Assembly: GCF_009664855.1 (NCBI RefSeq)
Contig: NZ_CP045928.1
Location: 946,107 to 1,006,683, forward strand
Source of the DNA: Flavobacterium sp. SLB02
Lineage (GTDB): Bacteria; Bacteroidota; Bacteroidia; Flavobacteriales; Flavobacteriaceae
Length of the DNA stretch: 60,577 nucleotides
Reading direction: 5' to 3'
The position numbers and the translations under genes are program-made. Position 1 is the stretch's first letter. The number at the start of each line of letters is the position of its first letter. Below the pieces are notes generated by a model. It did no database searches and was not told the DNA's origin. It saw nothing but the letters and a program-made list of their open reading frames with translations. Positions 6,457-16,345 of the stretch are shown here, one piece after another.

Positions 6457-8043
6457 TTATTTTGTATCCCACCAAAGTTTGGTTCCTCCACTATCAGGTC
6501 CTTTTAGTTTTACGATTCCATCTGTAACGGCATCTTTATTAGAAGAATATTCGTTTGTTACATAAATAATTCTTTTCATTAAACTTTTACCTACTCCGGC
6601 ATCATTATTATCTGTATTAAGAACTGGATAGATCACCTTTGCATCACTACGACGTAAATCTGCCCAAGATTCCCAGGATTCAGGAAAGATAGCTAAGTAT
6701 TTTTGAACTGCAATTTGCGTACGCTGACTAGCCGCTGCCGCTGACCACGCAACAGGTAATTTTACAGGAATATCTTGTAAATCTAAAGTTGGATATACAG
6801 TTAAGATGTTGGGTAAAGTTGGTAAAGTATTTCCAGCAATGTAAGCATTTATTGCATTAGCATCTGTAATTCCCCATTGCAGTAACGAAGCCCTAATACC
6901 TGCCTCATATAAATCTTTCGCAGTTCCGCCCATGTTCCATCCGTTTAAAGCACCTTCTGCTCTGCTGAAATAGTTTTCAGAAGCCATAAATACTTCGATA
7001 TTTTTAGATTCACTAAGGTTTCCTGCAGCACCATTGCCCATAACATCATTGTTAAAAGCAGAGAATTTAGTAGTTCCAAACTGATCTTCTAACCCTCCAA
7101 CAGGCTGACCACGGTACACTCCTGTATCAATTTTGGCAAACCATTTGGCTAACCTTGGATCGTTATATCCTACTAAAATACTTTCCATTGAAGCAGTCAT
7201 AGTATAACCCCAGCTGTTTACAATCATATTTAAGTTATTTGGAGATATGTTACTTGCTTTAAAGAAAGCTCCTTGCTCATTAGTCTGCATAACACCCGCA
7301 GCAACGGCAGCCTCTGCTTGTGTTTTTGCTTTAGCAGGTTCGATATCAGAAATTCTTAATGCTAAACGCAATCTCAAACTGTTTCCAAATACCCTCCAAT
7401 TGGCAACATTACCTGCGTATAAACGATCATTTGGCTGAAACGCAGCCACTGTTGTTACCGCAGAACTTCCTAAAGTAGCACTTGCTTCGTCCAATAATTT
7501 AAAAAAGTCTGTGTAGATAAATTCTACACTGTCGTAAGGTACTTTTTCTTTACCATTACCTGCTTCACTATACGGAATTGGTCCGTAAGCATCTACCATT
7601 TGATTGTACATGAAAACTTTCCATATTTTAAGAATTGCCAAAGCCTCAGCATTTCCTTGAGATGCCTTAATAGCATTGTTTAAAGCCGGAACAGCAACGG
7701 TGTAAAATCTTGTCCATCCACGTCCTTCGTATCCATTTACAAACGCATTTCTCTCAGTACCGTATCCACAATTCAAATATTGGATAAAAGTTGATGACAA
7801 AATACCTGTTGCAATACCCCAGGTTCCCTGGTCGTCAACTCCTGGTGATGAGTAAGATCCGTTATGGATACCTGCGTAAAGTGCTGATGCAAATGATGGT
7901 CCGGCCAGTGTCGCATCTAACTGATCTTCAGTAAGCGAATTAGGATCTTTGTTTATTTCATCAAAATCGCTTGTACAGCTTGACAAAATAGAAACTGCCA
8001 TTAATGCAACTCCTAATGTTTTTATTTTAAAACTATATTTCAT
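6457..8043 (-). CDS. SusD-like outer-membrane glycan-binding lipoprotein 1
   Basis: This 528-residue protein has a lipoprotein signal (VSILSSC, Cys 23) and the SusD/RagB architecture: an N-terminal helical TPR-like part beginning FDEINKDPNSLTEDQL and a later ESWESWADLRRSD segment typical of the SusD-like_2 subgroup. It acts as the lid and glycan receptor over the SusC channel on the cell surface. It starts 17 bp after the susC1 stop, so the two are co-transcribed. The glycan bound cannot be read from sequence. The enzymes in the same block (GH92, GH29, GH20, GH2) point to complex N-glycans. Confidence 0.92.
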   Translation of the reverse strand: MKYSFKIKTLGVALMAVSILSSCTSDFDEINKDPNSLTEDQLDATLAGPSFASALYAGIHNGSYSSPGVDDQGTWGIATGILSSTFIQYLNCGYGTERNAFVNGYEGRGWTRFYTVAVPALNNAIKASQGNAEALAILKIWKVFMYNQMVDAYGPIPYSEAGNGKEKVPYDSVEFIYTDFFKLLDEASATLGSSAVTTVAAFQPNDRLYAGNVANWRVFGNSLRLRLALRISDIEPAKAKTQAEAAVAAGVMQTNEQGAFFKASNISPNNLNMIVNSWGYTMTASMESILVGYNDPRLAKWFAKIDTGVYRGQPVGGLEDQFGTTKFSAFNNDVMGNGAAGNLSESKNIEVFMASENYFSRAEGALNGWNMGGTAKDLYEAGIRASLLQWGITDANAINAYIAGNTLPTLPNILTVYPTLDLQDIPVKLPVAWSAAAASQRTQIAVQKYLAIFPESWESWADLRRSDAKVIYPVLNTDNNDAGVGKSLMKRIIYVTNEYSSNKDAVTDGIVKLKGPDSGGTKLWWDTK

Positions 8044-8060
8044 GATGTTTCTTTTTTTAA

Positions 8061-11000
8061 TTAAAATCCGAATTTAACATTAACTCCATAATCTCTCGTT
8101 GAAGGAATGTTGAAAGATTCTATACCTTGCAGGTTTCCTGTACCGGCACCTGCCTCGGGATCAAAATATTTCGCTTTATTGACAAAGAAAAATAAATTTC
8201 TTCCTACCAAAGAGAAATCAATACTTGTAAAACCTGAGTTATTAAGTACGCGTTTTGGTAAAGAATAACCAAAAACAAGTTCTCTTAATCTGATGTTTGT
8301 TGCATCATAAACAAAAGGCTCGGCGATAGGTGTTCTTTGTCCGATCGCTGTCCAATATTGTTCTGCAGTAATACTTTTTGTATTTTGCTCAAAACCAGCT
8401 GGAGTATCAACAAAAGCATCAAGCACAATTCCTCCGTTTCTGCCTGCAAGAGTAATATCGCTTACTCCTAAACCAGCTTGTCTTGCCTGAGTGTATGAAA
8501 TAACTTCTCCTCCAATTCTAAAATCAACCAAGAAACTTAAAGAGAAATCTTTGTATTTAAAGTTGTTTTTTAAACCTGCTGTCCAGTCTGGGTTAAAGTT
8601 ACCTGCACGAACATCAAATCCATTTGTTGCTAAAGGCAAACCCGCAGAATTAACAAGGATTTTCATTTCTCCTGTATTCAAATCAAGCCCCCTTTGAAAA
8701 CCTTTAATGTATAAATCACCGTATTCTCCTCCTACCACAACTTTACTTCTAACCAAACGTCCTTCTCCAAGCACTAGTTCGTCTCTGCCCTCCATGATTG
8801 ATTTTACTTTTGATTTATATTCAGCATAATTAGCTGTAATATCCCAAGAGAAGTTTTCTGTTTGAATAGGAGTTGCTGTAAGGGTAAGCTCAATACCTTT
8901 ATTTTGGATATCACCACCATTTACAATTGCTCTTGAATATGAAGAAGACTCTGGAGTATTGATATAGAAAATTTGGTTATCTGTTAAGGTATTAAAGTAT
9001 GTGAAATCTAACCCTAAACGATTATTAAAGAATCTAAGGTCTAAACCTAATTCTGTAGAAGAAGAGATTTCCGGTTTTAAGTTTGGATTAGATTTAGTAC
9101 TTTGTCCGTATAACATACCGCCATTTCCACCAATATAGGAGAATCTTTGCTGTGTTTGATAAGGATCTGTATCATTTCCAACCTGCGCATAAGAAGCTCT
9201 TACTTTTGCAAAACTAATAGTCTCCGGTAAAGTCACCATATCGGAAATTACAGCAGACAAACCTACAGATGGATAAAAATAATCTTCAGGTAATGTAGAA
9301 GACCAGTCATTTCTTGCCGTTAAGTCTAAAAACAAATAGTTTCTAAAACCAAGTTGACCAAATCCGTAAAGTGAATTGATTCTTTTCTCTGAAGCAGTAG
9401 ACGTAGATTGAACAGTCTGTACGTTGGCTAATGCAAAAAAGTTTCTTTTGCTTAAAACCCCTCCTGAATTCAATGCAGAACTGCTTTGTTGCAATCCACT
9501 GGCTCCACCATTAAGGCTCAGAGAAAAATCTCCAAACTTCTCATTGTAAGAAAGCAAGGCGTCTGTATTAAGCTCACTTACTGTTTCATAAGATTCACTA
9601 TAGGACCCCAAGTTGTTATTAAATGCTACAGTTGCATATCTGTTTCTAACATTCTTGTTTGTCATTTGATCCAAACCAGCTCTAACTTGTAAACTTAAGG
9701 TTTTTGTAAATTCATATTTAAGAGACGCTAAACCAATAAATCTGTTTCTCTTATCCTTACGTGCGTCATCTCTTAAAGCAGACCAAAATGGGTTTCCTCC
9801 AGGAGATCCGGTTTCGTCAATAAAATAATTCAATTGTCTTTGTCCGGCAGCATCAAAATATTCAAAGTTTTTGTAATCGTTATAAGCGATACTACGAGGC
9901 AATAAATAAGCTGACGTACCAATAGATTCTTCTCCTGTTCTCAATAAGTTATCAATATCCTGAATAATGTAATTTGTTTTTACATCCAAGGATAATTTAT
10001 CTGAGATTTTACTGGTCAACCTTAAATTTAGATTGTGTCTGTCTAATTTGTTTCCCCCAACAATACCTTCAGCTTTTGTATTTGTATAAGAGAAATAACC
10101 TTGTGCTTTTTCATTTCCTGCAGTTACAGTCATTGTGTTTGCTAAGTTGTAACCTGTTTTATAAAAATCAATAACGTTATTGGGCTGCGCAGAATAACTT
10201 TGTGTAGCTGGTCCTGCATAGTTCGGGTTACGAACTAACTGCCAGTTTGAAACCTGACTTCCGTCTAATTTACCTCCCCAGCTTGCGCTTGAAGTAGGAT
10301 TGTATACACCATTTGTTCCCTGACCGTACTCATTTTGTAAATTCATCAGGTTATAAGCAGATGAAGCCATAAAATTAGATGATAATGAAACAGATGTTTT
10401 ACCTGCCTTACCTGATTTTGTCGTAATTACGATAACACCATTACTGGCTCTTGATCCGTAAAGCGCCGCAGCAGAAGGTCCTTTAAGCACCGTCATCGAG
10501 GCAATATCTTCCGGGTTGATGTTCGAGATACCATCTGGCTGTGTTGTTCCTCCTGTATCAATATCAGGATTTGTAGTTGTTGTACCATTACTAATTGGTA
10601 CACCATCTACCACATAAAGAGGCTGATTGTTTCCGTTAAGAGATCTGTTACCCCTTAAAGTAATTCTCGATGAACTTCCCACACCATTTGATGTTGTAGA
10701 GTAGTTAAGACCGGCAACTTTACCTGAAAGTGAGTTGGCAACGTTTAGCGATCTTGCTTCTGAAAGCTCATCTACTGAAATATTCTGAGCAGAATACGTA
10801 ATAGCTTTCTTTTCTCTTTTAATACCAAGAGCAGTAACTACTACCTCTCCTAATTGTTGTGTTGCTGCACCTAATGCAACATTCAGAGTGGTTTGCGTTC
10901 CTACGACAACTTCTTTAGGAGCATTGCCAACGTAAGTGAAAACCAAAACTGCAGATTGGTTGGGAACTGAAATACTGTACTTTCCATCAAAATCTGATGA

Positions 11001-11159
11001 TGCACTTGTTTTTGTTCCTTTAACAACAACATTTGCCCCCGGGATTGGAATTCCGCTTGACGCATCGGTTATTGTTCCTTTTACTGTTGTTTGTGCCTGC
11101 AGATCCTGAAATCCGAATAAGCATATTACAAACAGTAATTTTAGTACGTTCTTAATCAT
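8061..11159 (-). CDS. SusC-like TonB-dependent glycan transporter 1
   Basis: The start is placed at MIKNVLKLLF, which gives a proper signal peptide (to ~LQAQ) and 1032 residues; an upstream ATG would add 19 poorly fitting residues. Domains in order: signal, carboxypeptidase-regulatory-like beta-sandwich (VKGTITDASSGIPIPGANVVVKG), plug with LYVVDGVPI and ASMTVLKGPSAAALYGSRASNGVI, then a 22-strand barrel ending in NVKFGF with terminal Phe. It imports oligosaccharides with energy from TonB. There is no N-terminal anti-sigma (STN) signalling domain, so it is not a sigma/anti-sigma transducer. The promoter region shares a ~38-bp module with that of the second GH29 gene. Confidence 0.93.
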   Translation of the reverse strand: MIKNVLKLLFVICLFGFQDLQAQTTVKGTITDASSGIPIPGANVVVKGTKTSASSDFDGKYSISVPNQSAVLVFTYVGNAPKEVVVGTQTTLNVALGAATQQLGEVVVTALGIKREKKAITYSAQNISVDELSEARSLNVANSLSGKVAGLNYSTTSNGVGSSSRITLRGNRSLNGNNQPLYVVDGVPISNGTTTTNPDIDTGGTTQPDGISNINPEDIASMTVLKGPSAAALYGSRASNGVIVITTKSGKAGKTSVSLSSNFMASSAYNLMNLQNEYGQGTNGVYNPTSSASWGGKLDGSQVSNWQLVRNPNYAGPATQSYSAQPNNVIDFYKTGYNLANTMTVTAGNEKAQGYFSYTNTKAEGIVGGNKLDRHNLNLRLTSKISDKLSLDVKTNYIIQDIDNLLRTGEESIGTSAYLLPRSIAYNDYKNFEYFDAAGQRQLNYFIDETGSPGGNPFWSALRDDARKDKRNRFIGLASLKYEFTKTLSLQVRAGLDQMTNKNVRNRYATVAFNNNLGSYSESYETVSELNTDALLSYNEKFGDFSLSLNGGASGLQQSSSALNSGGVLSKRNFFALANVQTVQSTSTASEKRINSLYGFGQLGFRNYLFLDLTARNDWSSTLPEDYFYPSVGLSAVISDMVTLPETISFAKVRASYAQVGNDTDPYQTQQRFSYIGGNGGMLYGQSTKSNPNLKPEISSSTELGLDLRFFNNRLGLDFTYFNTLTDNQIFYINTPESSSYSRAIVNGGDIQNKGIELTLTATPIQTENFSWDITANYAEYKSKVKSIMEGRDELVLGEGRLVRSKVVVGGEYGDLYIKGFQRGLDLNTGEMKILVNSAGLPLATNGFDVRAGNFNPDWTAGLKNNFKYKDFSLSFLVDFRIGGEVISYTQARQAGLGVSDITLAGRNGGIVLDAFVDTPAGFEQNTKSITAEQYWTAIGQRTPIAEPFVYDATNIRLRELVFGYSLPKRVLNNSGFTSIDFSLVGRNLFFFVNKAKYFDPEAGAGTGNLQGIESFNIPSTRDYGVNVKFGF

Positions 11160-11217
11160 GTTTAGTTGTTTTTGAGTTAATAACATGTTAAACTTATGAA
11201 TAGATTTTGTTAACAAA

Positions 11218-11256
11218 ATATAATTTCGACAAATGACAATTTTGAAAAGGTGTTGG
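11218..11256 (-). promoter_or_regulatory. Shared upstream module of susC1
   Basis: Read toward susC1 this gives CCAACACCTTTTCAAAATTG, then GTCGAAATTATAT. The stretch upstream of the GH29 gene at 36809-38908 (38979-39019) matches it over about 38 bp with roughly 80 percent identity by eye. It lies 60-100 bp before the susC1 start, where promoter and activator sites are expected. The factor is unknown; the nearby LytTR regulator or LacI regulator 1 are candidates. Confidence 0.5.
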
Positions 11257-11420
11257 GGAGACTTTGCTGTTTTAAAAGAAAAAAACGCCTGTAATTGTAA
11301 TCTTAATCTTCTTTATTCACAAAAGTCAATTTCGAATTAATCTAAGCGTTTTATCCTTTTATCAAAACTATTCTTTCCTTATTATCTTAAACCTTAAACA
11401 TATTGATCATTTTACATAAA

Positions 11421-14066
11421 TTAATTAGAAACTTTAAAATCTAACTTTAGTACATCAACTGAATTTCCTCCTACCATAACCTGAAAATCTCCAGGCTCTA
11501 CAACCCTTCTCATTTCTCGATTCCAGAGCGATAAATCACCCCCTGTAAGTGTAAATTCAACATTTTTTGTTTCCCCTTTTTTGATATTTAATCTCTTAAA
11601 ACCTTTTAATGTTTTTTCCGGAGTTGTGACACTGCTGTACATATCACGTATGTATAATTGTACGACCTCATCTCCGTCAAAATTTCCTGTATTTTTAACA
11701 TCAACTGTCACTTTCAATTCACCGTCTGTTTTAATTGAGGCCGCGCTGATTTTAAGATTTGAATATTCAAAATTCGTATAACTTAATCCGTAACCAAATC
11801 TGTATAAAGGATGTTCGCTCTCTGCAACGTATCTGTGAATCGCAGATGGCTTTTGGTTGTAATATATAGGTAACTGTCCAACAGATTTAGCAACCGTAAC
11901 TGGCAATCTTCCACCAGGATTATAATTTCCAAATAAAACATCGGCTACCGCCTTTCCTCCCGCTTCACCGGGAAACCATGCCTCTAAAAGTGCAGGAATA
12001 TTCTCGCTGATCCAGTTTGTCGACAGCGGACGACCGTTTAGCAATACACAAACTACCGGAGTTCCTGTTTTCTGGATGGCTTCGATCAATTCCTGCTGCA
12101 TTCCGTGTAAGTCTAAAGAAGCTACATCTCTGTTTTCTTCTACCAATTCGTTTGATTCTCCCAAAACCACGATCGCAACATCTGCTTTTTTAGCAATATC
12201 CACAGCAGGTTGAAAGTTTACTTTTTCCAGATTCCAACGCAAGTGGGCTCTGGCCCCCCAACCCCCTTCCCACATTTCAATGCGGACTTTGTATTTTTTT
12301 CCGGCTTCGATTTTTTTTGGAGTCGTAACCATACTTGTAGCTCCTTTTGTCCAGTTGTCAATAACTAGCTGATCGTCAATCCACATTCTGATTCCGTCAT
12401 CAGAACTTAAGCCCAACCAGCCATCAAATGATTTTTCTGACTCAATATACCCCGTCCAGCGAATGGAGAAATCATCATCTGTAACTCCATCACCGGGAGA
12501 CCAGGGCCAATCGAATTCTAACTGACTGTCAATACGTGTCAATGCTGGAGTTCCCTCTACACTTCTGTTATTGAAATATTCTCCTTTTAATCCGTTTTGA
12601 GATCCATCAGGGGTAAATAAAAATTTCGAGGGAATAATTTGTCCCTTTACAATTAGCGGAACACCTTCTTCATAAAGTATATTGGTCTTGGCCCCCACTA
12701 CTTGTTTAATACCTTCAAGAACAGTAGTTCCTACTTTATTTTTTACCGCATATCCTCCAAGTCTCGAAGCATCAGCATTTGGACCAATAACAGCAAGCGT
12801 TTTTATATCCTTATTTAAAGGCAAAATATTGTTTTCATTTTTTAATAAAACGATCGATTTGTGTCCTGCTTCTAAAGCAACGGCCTGATTTTGCTTTGAA
12901 TGGAAACGTTCTTTAATGAGATTTTTATCCGTGTATGGATTTTCGAATAATCCCAATAAAAATTTCAGCCTTAAAACTCCTCCGGCAGCACGATCAATTT
13001 GCTCCATTGTTAGTTTCTTTTCGTTTACCAGTTCAATGATGCTGGTTTGCCAAAATTCATTTGTAAAATCATAAAATTGCATGTCAACACCAGCCGAAAC
13101 TGCTTCTCTGATGCATTCTTTTGGAGAACTTGCTACATAATGAGTTACTTGCAAATACTTAATAGCACCTAAATCAGACACTACAATTCCTTTAAAACCC
13201 CATTCTTTTCTCAAAACATCGGTCAATAACCAATGATTGGCCGCACAAGGAATGCCATCTAATTCAGAATATGCACACATGGTGCCTAATGCTCCTGCTT
13301 TTCTGAATGCTTTTTCGAATGATGGCAAAAAATCCTGGCGTGCTGCACGTTCTCCAATTAATACCGGTGAAGAATTTGCTCCGCCTTCGGGAATTCCGTG
13401 AACTGCAAAGTGCTTTGGCTCTGCGATAATAGAACGATCTGATTTTAAATCATCACCCTGCATTCCTTTAATCATTGCCGTTCCCATCTCGCCAACTAAG
13501 TACACATCTTCACCAAAAGTCTCGGCAATTCGTCCCCAACGTGGTTCACGACCAATGTCAAGATTTGGACCCAAACCAAAATGCACTCCATGGGCACGTG
13601 CTTCGCTACCAATTACGCCCCCAACTCTTCCCATCAAATTGGTATCCCATGTTGCCCCTAAACCAATATTCATTGGCAAAGCCGTACTTCCCTCATCGAG
13701 ATAACCATGAAGCATCTCGCACATAATAAGGGCAGGAATTCCCCATTTGTTCTTTTTAATGACCTCTCTCTGTAAATCATTGATCATTTTAGCCGAACGT
13801 GGATAAATATCGTGAATGGCCCCAATACCCAGATTTCCAATTTTCAAATCTGATTTTGACTTGGAAAAATCTTCTTTCTCTTTGAAAAATTCTCCCTTGT
13901 ACATGTCCATCTGGCGTACTTTTTCCTCCAGGCTCATTCGGCTTAACAAATCTGTAAGCCTTTCTTCCACTGGTAATTTAGGATCCTGATACGGATATTT
14001 TTTTTGCGCGTAACCCTGGTTATAAAAACCAACAGCCATTAGGAAAATAATGGCTGTTTTTTTCAT
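11421..14066 (-). CDS. GH3 beta-glycosidase with PA14 insert, secreted
   Basis: The start is set at MKKTAIIFLMAV (881 residues) because this gives the signal peptide. Order: GH3 (alpha/beta)8 domain, with KHFAVHG and nucleophile Asp in GIVVSDLGAIK (D298 from this start). Next is the (alpha/beta)6 domain, split by a PA14 sugar-binding module (~475-620, marked by LKGEYFNN and SSDDGIRMWIDDQLVI), and a C-terminal fibronectin-like domain. Family activities are beta-glucosidase, beta-xylosidase and related. It is not NagZ-like, and a role on N-glycans is not obvious. It lies 30 bp after the GH92 gene in the same transcript. Confidence 0.88.
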   Translation of the reverse strand: MKKTAIIFLMAVGFYNQGYAQKKYPYQDPKLPVEERLTDLLSRMSLEEKVRQMDMYKGEFFKEKEDFSKSKSDLKIGNLGIGAIHDIYPRSAKMINDLQREVIKKNKWGIPALIMCEMLHGYLDEGSTALPMNIGLGATWDTNLMGRVGGVIGSEARAHGVHFGLGPNLDIGREPRWGRIAETFGEDVYLVGEMGTAMIKGMQGDDLKSDRSIIAEPKHFAVHGIPEGGANSSPVLIGERAARQDFLPSFEKAFRKAGALGTMCAYSELDGIPCAANHWLLTDVLRKEWGFKGIVVSDLGAIKYLQVTHYVASSPKECIREAVSAGVDMQFYDFTNEFWQTSIIELVNEKKLTMEQIDRAAGGVLRLKFLLGLFENPYTDKNLIKERFHSKQNQAVALEAGHKSIVLLKNENNILPLNKDIKTLAVIGPNADASRLGGYAVKNKVGTTVLEGIKQVVGAKTNILYEEGVPLIVKGQIIPSKFLFTPDGSQNGLKGEYFNNRSVEGTPALTRIDSQLEFDWPWSPGDGVTDDDFSIRWTGYIESEKSFDGWLGLSSDDGIRMWIDDQLVIDNWTKGATSMVTTPKKIEAGKKYKVRIEMWEGGWGARAHLRWNLEKVNFQPAVDIAKKADVAIVVLGESNELVEENRDVASLDLHGMQQELIEAIQKTGTPVVCVLLNGRPLSTNWISENIPALLEAWFPGEAGGKAVADVLFGNYNPGGRLPVTVAKSVGQLPIYYNQKPSAIHRYVAESEHPLYRFGYGLSYTNFEYSNLKISAASIKTDGELKVTVDVKNTGNFDGDEVVQLYIRDMYSSVTTPEKTLKGFKRLNIKKGETKNVEFTLTGGDLSLWNREMRRVVEPGDFQVMVGGNSVDVLKLDFKVSN

Positions 14067-14096
14067 TCTTAATTCTAACATAGTAGTGTTGTTTTT

Positions 14097-16337
14097 TTAG
14101 TTTTGAATCACTTTGATCATTGTTCCATTCACAAAATCATCGTGTGAGATAAAAAAGCTATTAATTGGTTTTCCGTTTAACTCAATGGAATTGATTTTTC
14201 CATCATTATTGATTTGTCTTTCAATTACAATGCTTTCTTTTTTATAATATGCCGGATCCAATTTGATCGTTATTCTATGAAACATTGGAGCGGTAATGGT
14301 ATAAATTGGATCTCCGGGCGATATTGGATAAATTCCCATCATTGAATAAACCAGCCAGGCTGACATGGTTCCGGTATCGTCGTTTCCCGGTAAACCATTT
14401 GGTTTGTTCTGGAAATATTCTCCAACGAGTTTTTTAACCATTTGCTGACTCTTCCATTCTTCGCCTTTTACATAATTGAATAAATAGGGATAAGCAATAT
14501 CTGGTTCGTTTGCCATATCAAATTGTTTGAGATCAAAGACTTTTTGCAATTGATCCGAGAACGCTTTATCACCACCCATTAATTTTTTAAGTCCCACAAT
14601 ATCATGTGCCATCATAAAAGCATATTGCCACGCATTTCCCTCGATAAAACCAACATTTTCCTGAAAATTAGCGCCTGCTTCGGGATCAAAAGGTTCATAC
14701 CATTTTCCGTTAGCCAGTCTTGGACGAAGTAATTTTAAATCTTTGTCATATAATTTTCGGTAGGATAATGAACGTTTCGTAAAACGTTTATAATCATCTT
14801 TTTCACCTAAAGCTTTTGCTAAGAGTGAAATTGCATAATCTGAAGAGTTGTATTCCTGCGTTGTAGAGACAGGACCACGATAATTAGTTGATACATATCC
14901 TTTTTCGATATATTCTTTAAGACCGGGACGCAACGGATTATTCTCAATTTGATCTGCACCTTTTAGCATCGCATAGTATGCTTTGTAAATATCAAAATCC
15001 TGAATTCCCTTTAAGCAGGCGTCCACTATTACAATACTTGCCGGATCTCCCACCATGGTAAAAGTCTCTGTTGAATTCAACTCCCATTTGGGCAGCCAGC
15101 CATTTTCATCATACATCTCCAACATACTTTTTATCATATCAGATTGTTGCTTAGGATATAACAAAGAGGTTAAGGGATGCATATTGCGATATGTATCCCA
15201 TAAAGAAAACACCGTATAACGGGTACCTTCAGTTTTAGCAATCCTGGTTCTTTTTATTACAGGGTATTCTCCGTTGAGATCATTTAAAGTATTTGGGTGA
15301 ATTAAAGTGTGATACAAAGCGGTGTAAAATATCGTTTTATCATCCTTTGAACCACCTTCGACCAAAACTTTAGAAAGCTCTTCGTTCCATTGGTTATACG
15401 TTTCTTTATAGACGGTCTCAAAAGATTTATTTCCGGTTTCTTTTTCTAAATTCTCTCGGGCATTTGCAATACTTACGTACGAAATTCCAATTTTGACCTC
15501 AACGGTTTGTTCTTTGTCAAACTGATACGAAAGATAAGTTCCTATACTATCCCCCACAACAGTTTTAATGGTATTGTCCATCATTCTGGTTTTGCCGTTA
15601 TAAGTCATCCATTGCGCTTCGACACCTTCATATTTTGTGGGCTTTTTCCAAACTCCAAATTTATTGGCAGGTTTCGAAAACTTGGCTACAAAATAAACCG
15701 GATAAGCATCTTCGGGACTATTATAACAAAAAGAGCCTACCGAACGCATTCCTTCAATTTCAGATGAAGAAACTACTCTTACCATTGCGCCTTCTTCATT
15801 GGTTAAGCCTAAGCCAAGATTCAGTAAAATATTAGATGGCCCTTTAGGGAAAGTAAATTTGCTGACGCCCACTCTTGTGGAAGCTGTAAATTCCGCTTTG
15901 ATATTATACTTATCGAGTTTTACGCTGTAATAAGCCGCTTTTGCAACTTCATCGCAATAAGTCGAACCGTATTTTAGATGATTGGTTTCTACCTTTCCTG
16001 TTGTTGGCATTAATAATAAAACGCCCAAATCCGGACAACCCACCCCACTAATGTTGACCTGACTGAATCCGCTTAGAAAAGTATTCTCCTTTACATAAGG
16101 ATTCGACAACCACTGACTGTCTTTTTCTAATTTATTCTGAGATCCCGCTACATTAAACGGACTAATACTAGCCATACCTCTTGGTGCAATCGGTCCGGGA
16201 AAAGTCGCCCCGTAATTTGAAGTGCCAATAAAGGGATTCACAAAATCTACGGGTTCTTGCGCAAAACTAGTTATGCTAAAAAACAGCATGTAAAAAAAAC
16301 ATGCTGTTTGTATGGTTATCCTTTTATTTAAAAACAT
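14097..16337 (-). CDS. GH92 alpha-mannosidase (copy d, divergent)
   Basis: This 746-residue protein with signal peptide (ITSFAQ) has the GH92 N-terminal beta-sandwich (VDFVNPFIGTSNYGATFPGP) and (alpha/alpha)6 catalytic domain. FIEGNAWQY carries the expected general acid Glu, and GNDDTGTMSAW carries the expected base Asp. The family is calcium-dependent, inverting and exo-acting. Where two other copies read HGNEPSHH or QGNEPNHH, this one reads MANEPDIAY, so its leaving-group subsite differs. It may prefer a different linkage (1,3, 1,4 or 1,6) or a modified mannose. It is clustered with fucosidase, hexosaminidase and galactosidase rather than with the mannose block, and the next gene upstream ends 8 bp before its start. 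Confidence 0.9.
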   Translation of the reverse strand: MFLNKRITIQTACFFYMLFFSITSFAQEPVDFVNPFIGTSNYGATFPGPIAPRGMASISPFNVAGSQNKLEKDSQWLSNPYVKENTFLSGFSQVNISGVGCPDLGVLLLMPTTGKVETNHLKYGSTYCDEVAKAAYYSVKLDKYNIKAEFTASTRVGVSKFTFPKGPSNILLNLGLGLTNEEGAMVRVVSSSEIEGMRSVGSFCYNSPEDAYPVYFVAKFSKPANKFGVWKKPTKYEGVEAQWMTYNGKTRMMDNTIKTVVGDSIGTYLSYQFDKEQTVEVKIGISYVSIANARENLEKETGNKSFETVYKETYNQWNEELSKVLVEGGSKDDKTIFYTALYHTLIHPNTLNDLNGEYPVIKRTRIAKTEGTRYTVFSLWDTYRNMHPLTSLLYPKQQSDMIKSMLEMYDENGWLPKWELNSTETFTMVGDPASIVIVDACLKGIQDFDIYKAYYAMLKGADQIENNPLRPGLKEYIEKGYVSTNYRGPVSTTQEYNSSDYAISLLAKALGEKDDYKRFTKRSLSYRKLYDKDLKLLRPRLANGKWYEPFDPEAGANFQENVGFIEGNAWQYAFMMAHDIVGLKKLMGGDKAFSDQLQKVFDLKQFDMANEPDIAYPYLFNYVKGEEWKSQQMVKKLVGEYFQNKPNGLPGNDDTGTMSAWLVYSMMGIYPISPGDPIYTITAPMFHRITIKLDPAYYKKESIVIERQINNDGKINSIELNGKPINSFFISHDDFVNGTMIKVIQN

Positions 16338-16345
16338 AATAATTT

